64,000 nucleotides of DNA from Linyphia triangularis (lineage: Eukaryota; Arthropoda; Arachnida; Araneae; Linyphiidae). Numbering within the stretch: position 1 is the stretch's first letter; each line of letters starts with the position of its first letter. Below the pieces are notes generated by a model that was given only the letters and a program-made list of their open reading frames with translations, searched no databases and was not told the DNA's origin. Where the stretch lies: contig OZ021731.1 in assembly GCA_963978545.1 (NCBI GenBank), forward strand, positions 58,577,242 to 58,641,241, in the 5' to 3' direction. Of this stretch, positions 34,680-45,817 are shown piece by piece. A program made the position numbers and the translations under genes.

Positions 34680-35764
34680 TAAAGAGAGATGGTGTGGGGA
34701 GGAGGGGGGGGGGGGCAAGTGGGTCATTTACCCCCTTACTTTTTTAAGTTTCTGATGGCGATATCCGTTGGCTCTTTATGACTCTCAACACTTAACCGTC
34801 ACCACTGTGCCCCAATAAACTATTTGTAAAAAGCTGTTAGAATTGGAGTATATGATTGAACTCTTTCATAAAAATGTATTATAATTATAAGTAAATAAAC
34901 AAATCTGCCATCCACATCCTTATTTTGAAATACATAAACTCCACTCAACCAAATACCGACTTAAACGGCTAAAATGATCAAAGCGGAAGTCTTGATCCAT
35001 TCCGAAATACTACTTCCATCTCATTCTAAAAACTTAATCTGACCCTTCAGGAACATTGTACGGATGAAATAACGATTTCCAAATGTGGGACATCTACGAT
35101 CTCTTATGTTGCACTCCTCTGCTTTAAGTCCTATAAGTCTTTTTTTTTTTTCTTTCTTCCCGCATAGTTCCTTTGTGCTGCTATCAAATCTTCTTTCCTA
35201 CTTAACGTCTATTAAAGGCCACATGAGCCCAAGACCGTTGCTCGATTAACAAGCGAGTAAACGTTCGAAAAAGATTCGAATCGAAGTTTAGAACTGGCTC
35301 TTATATGGATCATCGATTTTCGAACATTGGCAGAACCAGTGCCGGAACTAGGGGGGGGCAGGCGGGGCTGCTGCCCCGGGCGCTAACCAGAGGGGGCGCC
35401 GAAAAGCCAACAAAGCACTATTTGTTGTATAAATTTTAATATTTGGACGAAAGGATAATTTTTCATAAATAAATTTTCATTTTTTCTTAAAATTCTGGAT
35501 GATCTTTAAGATATTCAACAGAAGAAAAAATCCACTAGAAAAAAAAAATAATACATTTCTGTACAAAGAAAGTAATAATCTATCCTTTTACAAAAGAATG
35601 ACAACGAATTCTCCCTACCCGCTGATGAAGAATAGGTTTGTGCTACATGGCAGGCTGCCAGAAATGCTAATTTAAAATCGCATTGGTAATATAGTCGCAA
35701 TGTAGTTAGATAAAATTTAGAATTACAACAATTTAATGCTGTTGAAATTTTCGTAAATTGAAAT

Positions 35765-35863
35765 ATGTCGAAGAAATTATCTGGGGCGCAGAATCGCAGA
35801 AAAGCAAAAGAAACTGCAAGAATATCCCAACCTTTTATCATCTTGGCTAGTTCACGAGACTGA
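35765..35863 (+). pseudogene. hAT transposase N-terminal remnant (ZMYM1-like type)
   Basis: ATG at 35765 opens 32 codons: MSKKLSGAQNRRKAKE, then TARISQPFIILASSRD and a stop. The L-S-G-A-Q-x-R-x-K start is typical of transposases of the hAT group related to zinc-finger MYM-type 1-like proteins, in which a basic N-terminus precedes a TTF-type zinc finger and an RNase H-like catalytic core. None of those domains follows here in frame. An AAGGTAAG donor-like word lies at 35873, so the intact ancestor may have been spliced. The family call rests on a short motif and on its place inside a hAT element. Confidence 0.6.
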
Positions 35864-36246
35864 AACCAATGAAGGTAAGAATTTTTTTAAATTTGTAACC
35901 TAATAAACTTCGGAAGATGTGTATTAAGGACAAGGGTTACGTTTGGGATATATCTCTTGCCAAATATATTTATTGTTCTCTAGGAGTCCGCAGGAATTTT
36001 TACAGGGGGCTGCAAGATGTTGAATTGTTTAGAAATCGTTTACTTTTGTTTTTGAGGTTGATTATCATTAACTTTAAAGGTTCATTGCGATTCCTAATGA
36101 AAATTAATTAGCAAAAAATTAATTAAAAATTGAAATAATTAACGATTGAAACGTTTTCTTTAAGAGAATAATTTAGTATTTCTTCAGCTAAAAACAGATT
36201 TTTTTTTCATTTTTACACATTTTGAATCGTGCTGAGTTTAAAAAAA

Positions 36247-36513
36247 CTGGGGGTGTTGAACTTTGAACAACTTTCAATTCCCACTGTTTCCTTCATTTAA
36301 TTTAGCAATTATTTTGGCTGTAAAAATGACAGCGCAAGCACGATTTTGACAAAAACCGTAACGCCAGGTGTAATGGCCAAAGTAGGTCAATCCGTTTGAA
36401 AGTAATGCTGACCACAGACAACACACGGACCCACAAACTTTTTTTCTAGAACACTTTTTTGATTCAGAATGTTCTGAAACGTGAAGAAATGCAAAAAAAT
36501 TATGCGATAAAAA
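36247..36513 (+). repeat. Interspersed repeat family E, fragment 4, nested in a hAT
   Basis: Begins GGGGGTGTTGAAC and AACTTTCAATTCCC as at the 5' ends near 43221 and 54955. It then jumps to the 3' half (CAAGCACGATTTTGAC, AGGTCAATCCGTTTG, CACTTTTTTGATTCAG), so the middle is deleted. It lies inside the hAT at 35337-37677 and is therefore the younger insertion or a part of the capture history of that hAT. Confidence 0.65.
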
Positions 36514-37986
36514 GTTGACACAAGAATTCCTATTGAGCACAAGAATTCCTATTTATCGCAAAACATATCGATTTTTTAAAAATAAAAACGAAAACAGTAA
36601 ATTACATCCTATCCAAATCTCAATTTAAATGCACTGACTAAATATGTGACTGTATATTTTTAACAATATATTTTACTATATATTTTTAAATCCCTTATAT
36701 TAACTTCACTTTTGTTTGAGTGTGTGTTTGAGCCTGGCGTACAAATCTGCGGATGCTGGTATATTCCTAAATAATGAAAAAATAATAAAACATCAAGGCA
36801 TGAATTCTAAAAATAGATCTCAAGGCCTTATTTTTCATAAAAAATAACGAAAAAGAAAGTATTTCCAGGAAGTGATAAATAAAATAAAAAGAATCCAGTA
36901 TCCATGCTACGAGAAAAAGGCGCCAATTTTCAGCGTGAGTTATATTGTCATTTTGACGGCATTATTTTTCACCAAACAGATGTCATGTTCGTCAAATTTT
37001 GTCCATTGCATTGGTGAGAATTTTAAATTCTCCAAGAAAATGGAGAACTCACACATAGCACAGTAAGTAATATATTATTCATTCTATTATTAAAATGAGT
37101 TTCAATAAGTTTAAATTAATTGTTCTAAAATAAACATTTATGTGTTTACCAACTATTCAATGATTTTTGTAGACAAGTCATTAAATTAATTTGCTTTTGT
37201 GTTCAATGAGTTCTGGTAATATTCGGAAGCTTTTTAAATTTTTGTATTAGTATTTTACAGAAGAAAATATTTTTTGAAATGTAAAACAGCTTAATTGTTT
37301 ATGATCTAAGACGTTTTGAAACCAGGTTAACCAGATTTTGTGTTAAAAAGTGTTACATATCATTCAACTATGTTCTTTTATTTCATTGTAACTGACATTA
37401 TTTGTATTGATTCATTAGTTGTTTTTTTTGTCTTTATGCAAATCTTTATGCAAGCAGAATGAACCCTGGTCATTAATAAGGACTTGTCAAATATATTTAT
37501 TTAAAATTTCAATTAATTAATTCTTTTATTGTTTGTTTCAAAACAGAATTTTACAAAGGAAAAACCTTTGTTAATTTTCAATGTATATATAGTTAGCTTC
37601 AAATCTAAAAAATTATGGTGTGGGGGCGCCAAAATGAATTCTTGCCCCGGGTAAAAAGTGACCTAGTTCCGTCCCTGGGCAGAACATGTCTGTTGCATAA
37701 TTCCAGAACAATACGTGATTGTCTGCCTGAAGTTGTGACATCGACCATGCAGTCACGGTCATGCAAAACCAGATGCTGTAGTGCTTTTTTTCTTCATGCA
37801 GTGAGAATGTACGCAACGTAAAATATTTTCGCAGTTTACTGTTATGTTTCCTTTAAGCAAAATATCGTTCCTGTTGTATTACCATCTTATATAATATTTC
37901 TGCATTATGACGATTCCTTTCCCCCCCCCCCCCTTTGTACAAAACCAAATTCATAAATCATATACTAATTCAAAGTCTAAAACCTA

Positions 37987-38730
37987 TAGTCTGAGAAACG
38001 GCTGGAAGTTTCGATACCCTATCGAACATCATTCTGAATTTCTTATATAATGTAGAGAAATGTTAGTGGATCATAAATTCACTGGTCTGCTGGTTCAAAA
38101 ATGGTCGAAACTATTCAAAAACTGACTTTGAAGGTGTTGAACTAAATCCGATGCCAAATGTGTCATAACTTGCCAAATAATTAGCATTCTTTTTTTATGT
38201 GGTAACCCACTGCTCTTTAACTTTCAATGAGGAAGAGTGCAGACGATTTTTATTCTCTGGCGAAAAATTCCCTTTCCTCGCAGATTACTTCACAAGCTCC
38301 TCGCGTTCGGGATACACTTCATACTGTGATTGGTTGCAAATGGTTTCTTCCATCAATTGGAAGTGAGCCGAGTTGTAGATAAATATTACGTCACTGATGA
38401 CGTAATATTTATTGCCAATTCGGCTTACGTTTAGAAGATGAATGATCTTGGCACTAGGAAACACAAATCGTCTGCAACCTTCTTAATTGAAAAGTAAAGA
38501 GTGGTTTGTTACCAAGCAAAAAAAGGATTGTCCTTATTTTTCGGCAAGTTAGGACATATTTGCAATCAGATTTAGTTCAACTCATTCAAAGTCGATTTTT
38601 GAATATTTTCGGCCAATTTTTGTCCCGGCAGACAAGTGGTTTCATGATTTACTATCTCACTACATTCTATAAAAAATTCCAGAATGATGTTCGATGTGAG
38701 TACCAAAACTTGCAGTCGCCTCTCATTCTA
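37987..38730. mobile_element. Fold-back DNA element, copy 1
   Basis: The outer arms run from 37987 (TAGTCTGAGAAACGGCTGG) to 38730 and pair over about 250 bp. For example, ATCGAACATCATTCTG at 38021 pairs with AGAATGATGTTCGATG at 38681. Further in, GGTAACCCACTGCTCTTTAA pairs with sequence at 38492-38515, and GCAGACGATTT with AAATCGTCTGC. The centre is a 58-bp palindrome (38367-38424). About 100 bp on the left inner side is unpaired and looks inserted. The relative at 42520-44146 shares both arms. Confidence 0.8.
38367..38424. other. 58-bp palindrome with paired TGACGT motifs
   Basis: ATAAATATTACGTCA, four bases, then TGACGTAATATTTAT: a perfect 15-bp stem extended on both sides (GCCGA..., ...TCGGC) with few mismatches. 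It is the centre of the fold-back element. Two TGACGT half-sites (as in CRE/bZIP sites) face each other. Confidence 0.8.
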
Positions 38731-39411
38731 CTACACTTCTAAGGGAGTTGTGATAGTATGCAGTAGATGGCAGCACTTAAGGAAAGAGAAAATCCCAATT
38801 TTAGCACCTTGAAAAAAGGAATATTGTGTCTCTCAGAATTAGCGTACAATATCCAACTCTGATGAACTTTCAAATCAGGAATTCATCTAATCAATGAAAT
38901 GCTCAAGGCCCCACTAATGTTTTTTTTTTTAATGAAAATAAAAAATTAATAAGAAATCCAGAGTTTAATTGCAGAGACTGAACTGGAAACGCGTTCCATG
39001 ACTCAATGAATGAGTTACGTAATGAAATGAATGTCAAACGAGTTATGGGTCAGATTTGAAGAATTTCTATAGATAAATGTGTTGCACTATACTGGGTAAC
39101 AGTTGTCACTGGATAAGTAAAAGAAATAAAAAACTAATTTAAATTTTAATTGATTAGTAAGAACAGAAATCTGCATTAGCAAAATCCAAATGAATTTATT
39201 AACTCAAGCTCGTAAACTAATTTAGAATATTTTTATTATTTAATAATTTATTCTCATTTTAAACCGATTATGGCAATTTCTCATAATAATTGCAAAATAT
39301 ATTTATTTAAAAAAATGCCTGAAAAAACTATGTTTATTGAAATTCGAAACGTGATTTATGGACCTTATGCAAGGTTTATTGAGTAGGGTTCCACTGCATG
39401 ACAACACAGTG
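38731..39411. other. AT-rich sequence, nothing identified
   Basis: No repeat ends or exon-like blocks. Confidence 0.35.
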
Positions 39412-39560
39412 ACCAATCATAACACACCTTTAAAAACAAGTTCAAATTTTTGCATTCCGTTAGCCAATCACAATGCACATTTCATCATCGCGCTAGCATA
39501 GTAAAAAGCTAAGCACTTGACTATGACGTAGAGTCATGTAAAAGCTCTATTTATAAAAAT
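39412..39560 (-). repeat. Interspersed repeat family D, copy 2
   Basis: The reverse complement carries GACTCTACGTCATAGTCAAG, TGCATTGTGATTGGCTAACG, CAAAAATTTGAACTTG and AAAGGTGTGTTATG in the same order as 29268-29400. Confidence 0.6.
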
Positions 39561-40709
39561 TACTTGATGTCTACTTTTCGTATTCGGAAAACATATTTCT
39601 GGCAATGTTTTACCGTTAATATTCTTTGCCAGTAGTGGTAATAGCAAAAACAGATTTTGTTCTTTGCTTCATCTATATAGAGCTATATTTAAAAATCAAA
39701 ACGATGAACAAATTGTGTGACCGAAATAGATTTTATGTTCTACAACTTTTTTGGCAAGTTTCCTTTCAAGATTCTTTACAACAAAATATGTTGCTAACAA
39801 TAATGTTAAAAAAGATGTTCTATTGCGTGAAAATAACATTTCACAATGCTTTGATATATTTTCCGAAGTTAAAATAATACAATGCCATTTGTTTTGCCTA
39901 TAAGCTTAGCAGAATCATGTTTTAAAACACTTTCTAGTTAGTACCTTTAAAATTTGTTTTAAAATAAAATAAAAACAATCAAACAGTTACATTAAACATT
40001 CTTGCTAGAAGATGATTGTGTTTAAATAAAACACCGCAAGGGTTGCCAGATGACCCACTTATATAAACCAAACCATTTTAAATTGACTTCTGCTCAGTGA
40101 ATCCTTCCATATTGGGAAAAAACGTGACGTCGAGTTCCTGTTTTATGAACAGATGGTTGGCAACAGCTAAAAGAAAAATACGAAGAAAGAATCATATTTC
40201 GACAAGAATGGAACAGTTGAAAATGGGAAAATTCTTAATTCGGCCATTGTTGGCGATATCAGTTCAGATGTGATATCACAACAGACCATAAAAAAGTCAT
40301 TATGTGGTTAGTCGTATCATTACGAAGTCGAACGTGTGTTGTTCTGTTTAGAAAACACAATAGGAGCCTGATTGGTTAATTGCGGGTCAGAAAAAATAAG
40401 AGAGGAGAAAGTTTGTATTAAAGCCGTATCTGATTTTGATTTCGTTTGTAAAATCATTAAGTTCGGTAGTGCAATTGGAAATGATGAATGGTGGTGTAGA
40501 GCGCGCGTTTTAATCAATGAGGAAATGATCAAAGAATTCAGAGGACGGACAAAAGAAAAGAAATTGCATTGTTTTAATTAATCGCTACGTTAATAGATTA
40601 CTGGCATTTAATTGAAGCAAAAAAATATTTTAATCTAACTATAAAGTTAATAACTTGCGAATCGTAATTTATAAATGATGTATGCGATCCGTTCTTCTGA
40701 CCAGGAAAA
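39561..40709. other. AT-rich sequence, nothing identified
   Basis: Open frames of 69-83 codons (39626, 40372, and 40320 minus) show no recognised domain. The plus-strand frame at 40372-40581 (CIKAVSDFDFVCKIIKFGSA) is the least biased but lacks any supporting context. Confidence 0.3.
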
Positions 40710-41478
40710 TCTATATATTTAATAGGCAATACGTTTTTTGGGGTTAGTCCGTCCGCCTAAACTACTCAACCAATTTCAATGATCAAGGTGTTATTTTAAA
40801 GGAAATAAGCTGTAGATTTGCCAAAACGTGCAAAAATAATTTATTAACACTTTATTAATTAGTTAAATTTCAATATTTTTCATCATTAAGCTACTACAAA
40901 GCCTCAATGATTTTGAATATGAGAATGGCAACATACTCAAGTAAACAAACCCGCTGCTCGGGGGTTCAACCAACCAACCAACAGTTGCTAATTTTAAAGC
41001 TATCCTTACGTATGTAAACAACAAACCCGTTGTTAATTTTAAAGCTCTTTTTAAACTCTTCGTTTCAAAGTTGATTTTTTCTGTTTTTCTGAAGCATTTT
41101 TGTATTAGAGTAATTATTATTTTGAAGTATTTCTATTCAGAAAATGCCTCGCGTTGGACGTCGTTCTCTAACGGGGCGACTTATCAGAATAAATAAAAGA
41201 TATTGGGACTTCAATGTAAGGGCATAGCTAATGAAGTTTTAAGTCAGAATGTTGGCGGATAGCATATTTAACTTTCTATTATGAAACTTGCAATTTGGGT
41301 GTTTTCTCTATTAGGCCTTACATTAAATTTATAAAAATTTGGTTACATTTTTTATGGCTGGGAAACGTATTCGAGCGCAGCAAGATGTTTTAACCACAAA
41401 TTCGAGCAGCTTAATCCGAGCGCAGCGAGGCGTTTGGGGGTTGGCGAGCGTTAGCGAGCAGGGGGCGAAGCCCCCTAG
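40710..41478 (+). mobile_element. Non-autonomous Helitron with 3' hairpin
   Basis: The 5' end reads TCTATATATTTAATAGGC. The 3' end is a GC-rich hairpin GGGGGCGAAGCCCCC directly followed by TAG, giving the terminal CTAG. The element sits between host A (40709) and T (41479), as Helitrons require. The length is 769 bp. A partial direct repeat (AACAAACCCG... TTAATTTTAAAGCT near 40991 and 41021) lies inside. A short peptide frame at 41144 may be a relic of the Rep/helicase protein. Confidence 0.9.
41144..41227 (+). pseudogene. Possible N-terminal relic of a Helitron Rep/helicase protein
   Basis: After a CTATTCAG that resembles an acceptor, ATG at 41144 opens 27 codons, MPRVGRRSLTGRLIRINKRY then WDFNVRA, and stops. 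Helitron-encoded proteins of arthropods often begin M-P-R followed by arginine/serine-rich sequence, and the frame lies inside a well-bounded Helitron. No Rep (HUH) motif or helicase motif follows. The identification is by position and a short basic start only, so chance is possible. Confidence 0.4.
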
Positions 41479-42519
41479 TTAAATTTAATATGAATTTGTC
41501 AGATTTCCACACTTGGTGTATTAAAAAATTTATTTAGAGTTGTACATTTCTGTAAAAATACTTCTAAATAATAATTTTAAAAATTCATTTTGGTTGTAAT
41601 TATTTTTATTAAATTTCAAGGAAAATTTGCCACATTCATTTTGTCGTGTGAAAACAAAAATGCAATGGACAAAAGATTTTGCAATCGCTTGCTCAAATAT
41701 CGGCACATATTTATATACGCTTCATCTCTTTCTACATCTCATGAAATTTACTTTAAAAAATAGTTACAACAAAAAAATTAAGGAAAAAATAGTTCTTTAT
41801 CGTTGCATTTACATTTATTGCAAGACCTTGATTTTTCCAAGTACGGAAATCGAACAAAAGTTCAAAACATTTTACGGAAGTCTGTCATATAGAAATAGTT
41901 TGAATCATAATTTATAACTGAATTTAGTCTAAGTATTTTATATTGTATTTTTAATGGAAGTAATTGCTCATTGCCCTACAACACCATTAAATTCACATAA
42001 ATATGAAATAAATTTCAATTATTTAAAAATTCGACTATAATACCACAACAACATTCGATAATATTCCATTCGATTTAAAAGTGTTCCATCGTTATTCCAC
42101 TCCACTACAAAATTATCAAATCAAAACTACCTTATTTTACACATTATTCGACTCAATCCACTAAAATACTTCCCATTCATACAAAGAAACCAGCCCTAAC
42201 AATCAACAATAACAGTCCCGCGAATCTTCCACTTGATATAACATCATAACTATCTCCTTGTTTTCCACCGAAAGGAATAACCTGTCATACATAACCTAAA
42301 AGACAGCCTATCCTTTCCCGATATTATCGGGCAAAGAGTCCCCTAACAAATCCGCTATTTCCCATCAGACAATATCTAAGAGCTCACAGTAAAATAAACA
42401 CAAGCATCGGTAATTATCCGGGAGCTCTATTGACTTGGAGATGTTTCTCGCTTTGTTCATGAAGTCAGTTCTTTTGGCCCCCTGAAATTATTTCCTATGT
42501 AGACAGTTGACTATACATG
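41479..42519. other. AT-rich sequence, nothing identified
   Basis: A 96-codon plus-strand frame at 41627-41917 (rich in K, N, Y, F) has no supporting features. The stretch 42000-42420 is A/C-rich low complexity on the plus strand. Confidence 0.35.
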
Positions 42520-44146
42520 TAGTCCGAGAGGCAAGTGCAAGTTAAGGTCAAACATCATTCTGAATTTTTATAGAATGTAATGAAATGCTGGTAGATTACG
42601 AAAATACTGCTCTGTCGGAGAAATATGGCCCAAACTTTTTGAAGGTCAACACTGAATGATTTGAACTGAATACCATAGCCACATATGTCATAACCAACCA
42701 AATAACGAGCATTTACTTTTATTTGGTAAACCACTTTTCTTTAATTTTCAACGATGAGGGATACAGACTACTTTACTTCTCACCAGGTGGCAGAGCGGTA
42801 TTGGTCAATGGCGAAAACAGGGTTTTATTTAAGGTTAGCCAGTCCATGCCGAATTTCGAGCATTGTTCAAAAATAAACAAATTTTTTTTTTTTTTTTTTT
42901 TTTTTTAGATAAACATGTCAAAAACAACCCAAAACATATTTTTTACTCCTCCGTCCTTTCTCAAAACTTTATAATTTAATTTCAAAATTCCACATCAACA
43001 TTTCGAAACTTACAGTATATTTTTTACCTGGCGTTTGGCGAGATTGGTCAAGATCCGTAGCAACGGCCAGTCTACAACGGCCCCACATCGGGAATGACAA
43101 AGTGTAGAGCTGATATTGCCCAGCCGATATCGCCAACTTGGTTCACTAGATTGAGATTAAATATCGTCTGCACTCTTCCTCATTGAAAATTAAATGAGTA
43201 GTTGGTTACCACATAAAATAGGGGTGTGGAACATCGCACAACTTTCAATTACACTATAATACTGATGTGGATTTGTGAAATTCACCGTTTTTAAATGTTC
43301 ATTATTCATTTAGAAGAAATGGCCAGTTTGGCGATATTTTTTGCGATAATTCTTGTATGGATCTAAAGAAAAAAAGAACTCCGCCACAATGGCGATTTTG
43401 ACGTTATACTTTCTGATGATCTTTATATTATCCTTTATTACAAGCGAAACTGAGGGGAGAAGAAAAAACGATCTTTGATGAGGCATGCTCAAGGAAACAG
43501 AACTATGTGTTCAAGGCATTCGTTTTACAACTTTTTACGCCAATAAACCATTTTTACTTGAATTTCGGAGGTGGGGATGTTTAGAACACCTTAAGAGGCA
43601 TTACCACAGCGATTTTTATCAAAATCGTTGGAGCCATTTTTTAACGATCATTGAAAAACATAATTTTTTCAATGGCAGCTACATTATGCGCATGCGCGAT
43701 TTTAACGAAAACCTTAATGGTTACTCCCATGGCCACCACTAATATTCATACCGAATATGAACATCGTAGGTCAATTTGTTCGGGAGTTATGCAGCTCACA
43801 GACACACATACATACACATTTTTTCTCGATCACATTTTTGAAATCAGGATGTTCCGAAATGTGGAGAAATGCTAAAAAAGATCGAATTTTTTTTTTTTTT
43901 TTTCGGACCGAATTCTATGCTTACATTACCCTATGTTATACATAATGGGTAATTGAAAGTAAAAAGTAATGCTTATTATTAGGCAATCGTATTCAGTTCA
44001 ACTCATTCATATCCGATTTTTAAATAATTTCGGTCATTTTTGTCCCGGCAGACCAGTGGATGCATGATCTACTCTCATTTCTCTGCATTCTATAATAAAT
44101 TCAGAATGACGTTCGATGGGGGTGCCTAAACTTGCCTCTCGGACTA
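42520..44146. mobile_element. Fold-back DNA element, copy 2, split by family E
   Basis: The left end reads TAGTCCGAGAGGCAAG and the right end is its exact reverse complement CTTGCCTCTCGGACTA. With TA as the presumed duplicated target, the inverted repeat starts GTCCGAGAGG. The long arms (42520-42776 left; 43159-43220 plus 43961-44146 right) match those of the element at 37987-38730. The right arm is broken by a family E element at 43221-43960. Inner content includes two T-runs and no coding. TA flanks would fit the Tc1/mariner class, but no transposase is present to prove it. Confidence 0.78.
43221..43960 (+). repeat. Interspersed repeat family E, nearly complete copy
   Basis: Starts GGGGTGTGGAACATCGCAC, then ACTTTCAATTAC, and ends at a hairpin followed by GGGTAATTGAAAGT, so ACTTTCAATTAC is present inverted near both ends. 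Internal landmarks: GTATGCTCAAGGAAACAGAA-like start, GGGGATGTTTAGAACACCTT, CATTATGCGCATGCGCGATT, GAACATCGTAGGTCAATTTG, ACACACAGACA-like tract. The full-length size is about 740-750 bp. It interrupts the right arm of the fold-back element, so it inserted later. Confidence 0.8.
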
Positions 44147-44308
44147 TTAGGGACAGGAAAGTTCTTCCTGAAGGACCCTGTAAATGCCCTCTGTGTTACT
44201 ATGCATCGAGAGGCACAGAACGGAAGCAACAAAATACTAAAACAGTCCACACACGTGGCGATATTTTATTAACCGGGTCTTTCCTTCCCCTTCCCAATTA
44301 AGAAGTCC

Positions 44309-44490
44309 GTCCGTCGTATTTTAATCGTCGGCGTAGACACGCCACGCCGTGATAAATCGAATAACGAGCGACGCCATTTTTCACACGCTCCTTTGACCAC
44401 ACCTTTTACCTTTGACAAGTCGACTTGGACGCTGACCTAACGACAAGCGACTTCAGACATCTGCTGACGCGGAATGTCGGATTTAATGCC
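44309..44490 (+). promoter_or_regulatory. CpG-dense block, possible promoter and first exon
   Basis: About 22 CpG dinucleotides occur in roughly 185 bp, far above the rest of this AT-rich window. The block contains GACGCCATTTT and many short CG words and ends in a splice donor. It follows the right end of the fold-back element after about 160 bp. Candidate roles are a core promoter and 5' untranslated exon; a GC-rich repeat end is the main alternative. Confidence 0.4.
44474..44490 (+). CDS. Possible short first coding exon
   Basis: GGAATGTCGGATTTAATGCC is followed directly by GTAAGTATTT, a perfect donor. From ATG at 44474 the frame reads MSDLM and two bases of the next codon, so an intron would be in phase 2. 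The start context (CGGAATG) is acceptable. It sits at the end of the CpG-dense block, as first exons often do. The exon at 59183 does not join it in frame (a direct join would meet a stop), so either other exons lie between or the two belong to different genes. Evidence is only a donor and context. Confidence 0.3.
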
Positions 44491-45817
44491 GTAAGTATTT
44501 CTAAAATTGACCCGAGACGTCGTCCTTCGAAAATCAAGACTGAGCTGTTATAATGTTTCAGTTTCTCGTTTTTTTTTATGGGGAGGGGGGGAGAGATTAC
44601 CTTTTTTAGATTGTTATTAAGTGGAAAAGCATTTGGCTTGTATTATCGTTCAAGGCTGTCGCTGTGTATTAAAGAATCAGATTAGTAGATAAAAGGGTTT
44701 TTTTTTAGAGAGGATTACCTAACTTTGAATTGCTGCGAAACTTGGTGAGACAGAAGGAAGAGACAAGTGATCAGTTGGATAGACAGGTAGAGAATTTTGA
44801 ATAGACATGTTTGATAAATTGATTGATGGGAGTAAATTTGATGGCCGCTGCAAATGGTTTGACAATGATAATGTTTATTTGGACGGTGGCTAAAATTTGT
44901 TAAGATATTATAGTTTTATTTCCCAATAAAATTTTAATTGATTATATTATGTTTAAACTGAATTGTGTTTAACGAAATATTAATATTATGTTTAAACGAA
45001 ATTATGTTTAACGAAATATTAGATTATGTTAAAACGAAATTATGTTTAACGAAATATTAATATTATGTTTATCGTCTTAATACAGATCTCAATGTAAAGC
45101 GCTTGGGTTTAATAAAAAAATAAAACACACCGATTCCATAAAATGCTCAAATCTGTAGTCTCATTACCTTCTGTAACTCTGAATCTTCCCGAAAAGGCTA
45201 CAAGACGCTGCCCCAGAAGTTATCATCAATACAATTTCGACAAACTATCGAAATTAACAAAAAGGATAATGACAACCTTCCGGCACTTACCACCATACCT
45301 CTGAAACTGACAAAAAACATTACACAAAACCCTGCTCCAGTAGTTACCTTCAATGCGATTTCGGGCAACTAACAAAATGAATAATGTCCCCCTGCCGACA
45401 CTGAATACTCTTCAGGGCGACTTTCAACTGCTTTCTGAAACATCACGAAAATGTCTTTGAAGTGTCCTAACAATCGCTTTCCAACCATCTGTATTCCGGC
45501 GGCTACTGTTCCCGGAAGGCCTAAACCAACTGAAGTCAACAAGATCACGTTCACAATTGAACCTATCTATACAAACCAGCAATATAGACCTCCAACCGTC
45601 AAACTGAAGAATAAGCAATGATACCTCACACTGTGCGTATGTCCCCTTTGACGCATTGTAGAATGCTGTTAATGGTTTTGGTTATAGGGGAGAAGAATTT
45701 TTAAGGACAGCAGGGGTGGTCAGAGCCCCAAGGGCTAAACCGAAATCGAAATAGGGGCTACAAAGGGAAAGCGGTTAATGTAAAAGTGAATGGGGTCGTT
45801 TCAGTTGGTCTTATTAT
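44491..45817. other. AT-rich sequence, one tandem repeat, no gene recognised
   Basis: Would be intron if the first exon at 44474 is real. The 45150-45620 part has higher G+C and overlapping minus-strand frames of 61-64 codons with no recognised product. The segment TTTTTTTATGGGGAGGGGG near 44570 is low complexity. Confidence 0.35.
44942..45071 (+). repeat. Tandem repeat, three units of about 38 bp
   Basis: GTTTAACGAAATATTA occurs at about 44967, 45006 and 45044, with TTATGTTTAAACGAA-type sequence between. Spacings are 39 and 38 bp. Confidence 0.8.

Larger units (their letters stand above)
35337..37677 (+). mobile_element. 2.3-kb hAT transposon, degenerate
   Basis: Starts CAGTGCCGGAACTAGG and ends CCTAGTTCCGTCCCTG (terminal inverted repeats). 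It is flanked by perfect 8-bp duplications GGCAGAAC at 35329-35336 and 37678-37685. GC-rich subterminal words (CTGCCCCGGGCGC, GGGGGCGCC) match each other near both ends. The N-terminal start of a transposase survives at 35765. The central part has lost coding capacity and contains a family E insertion (36247-36513). Confidence 0.9.
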
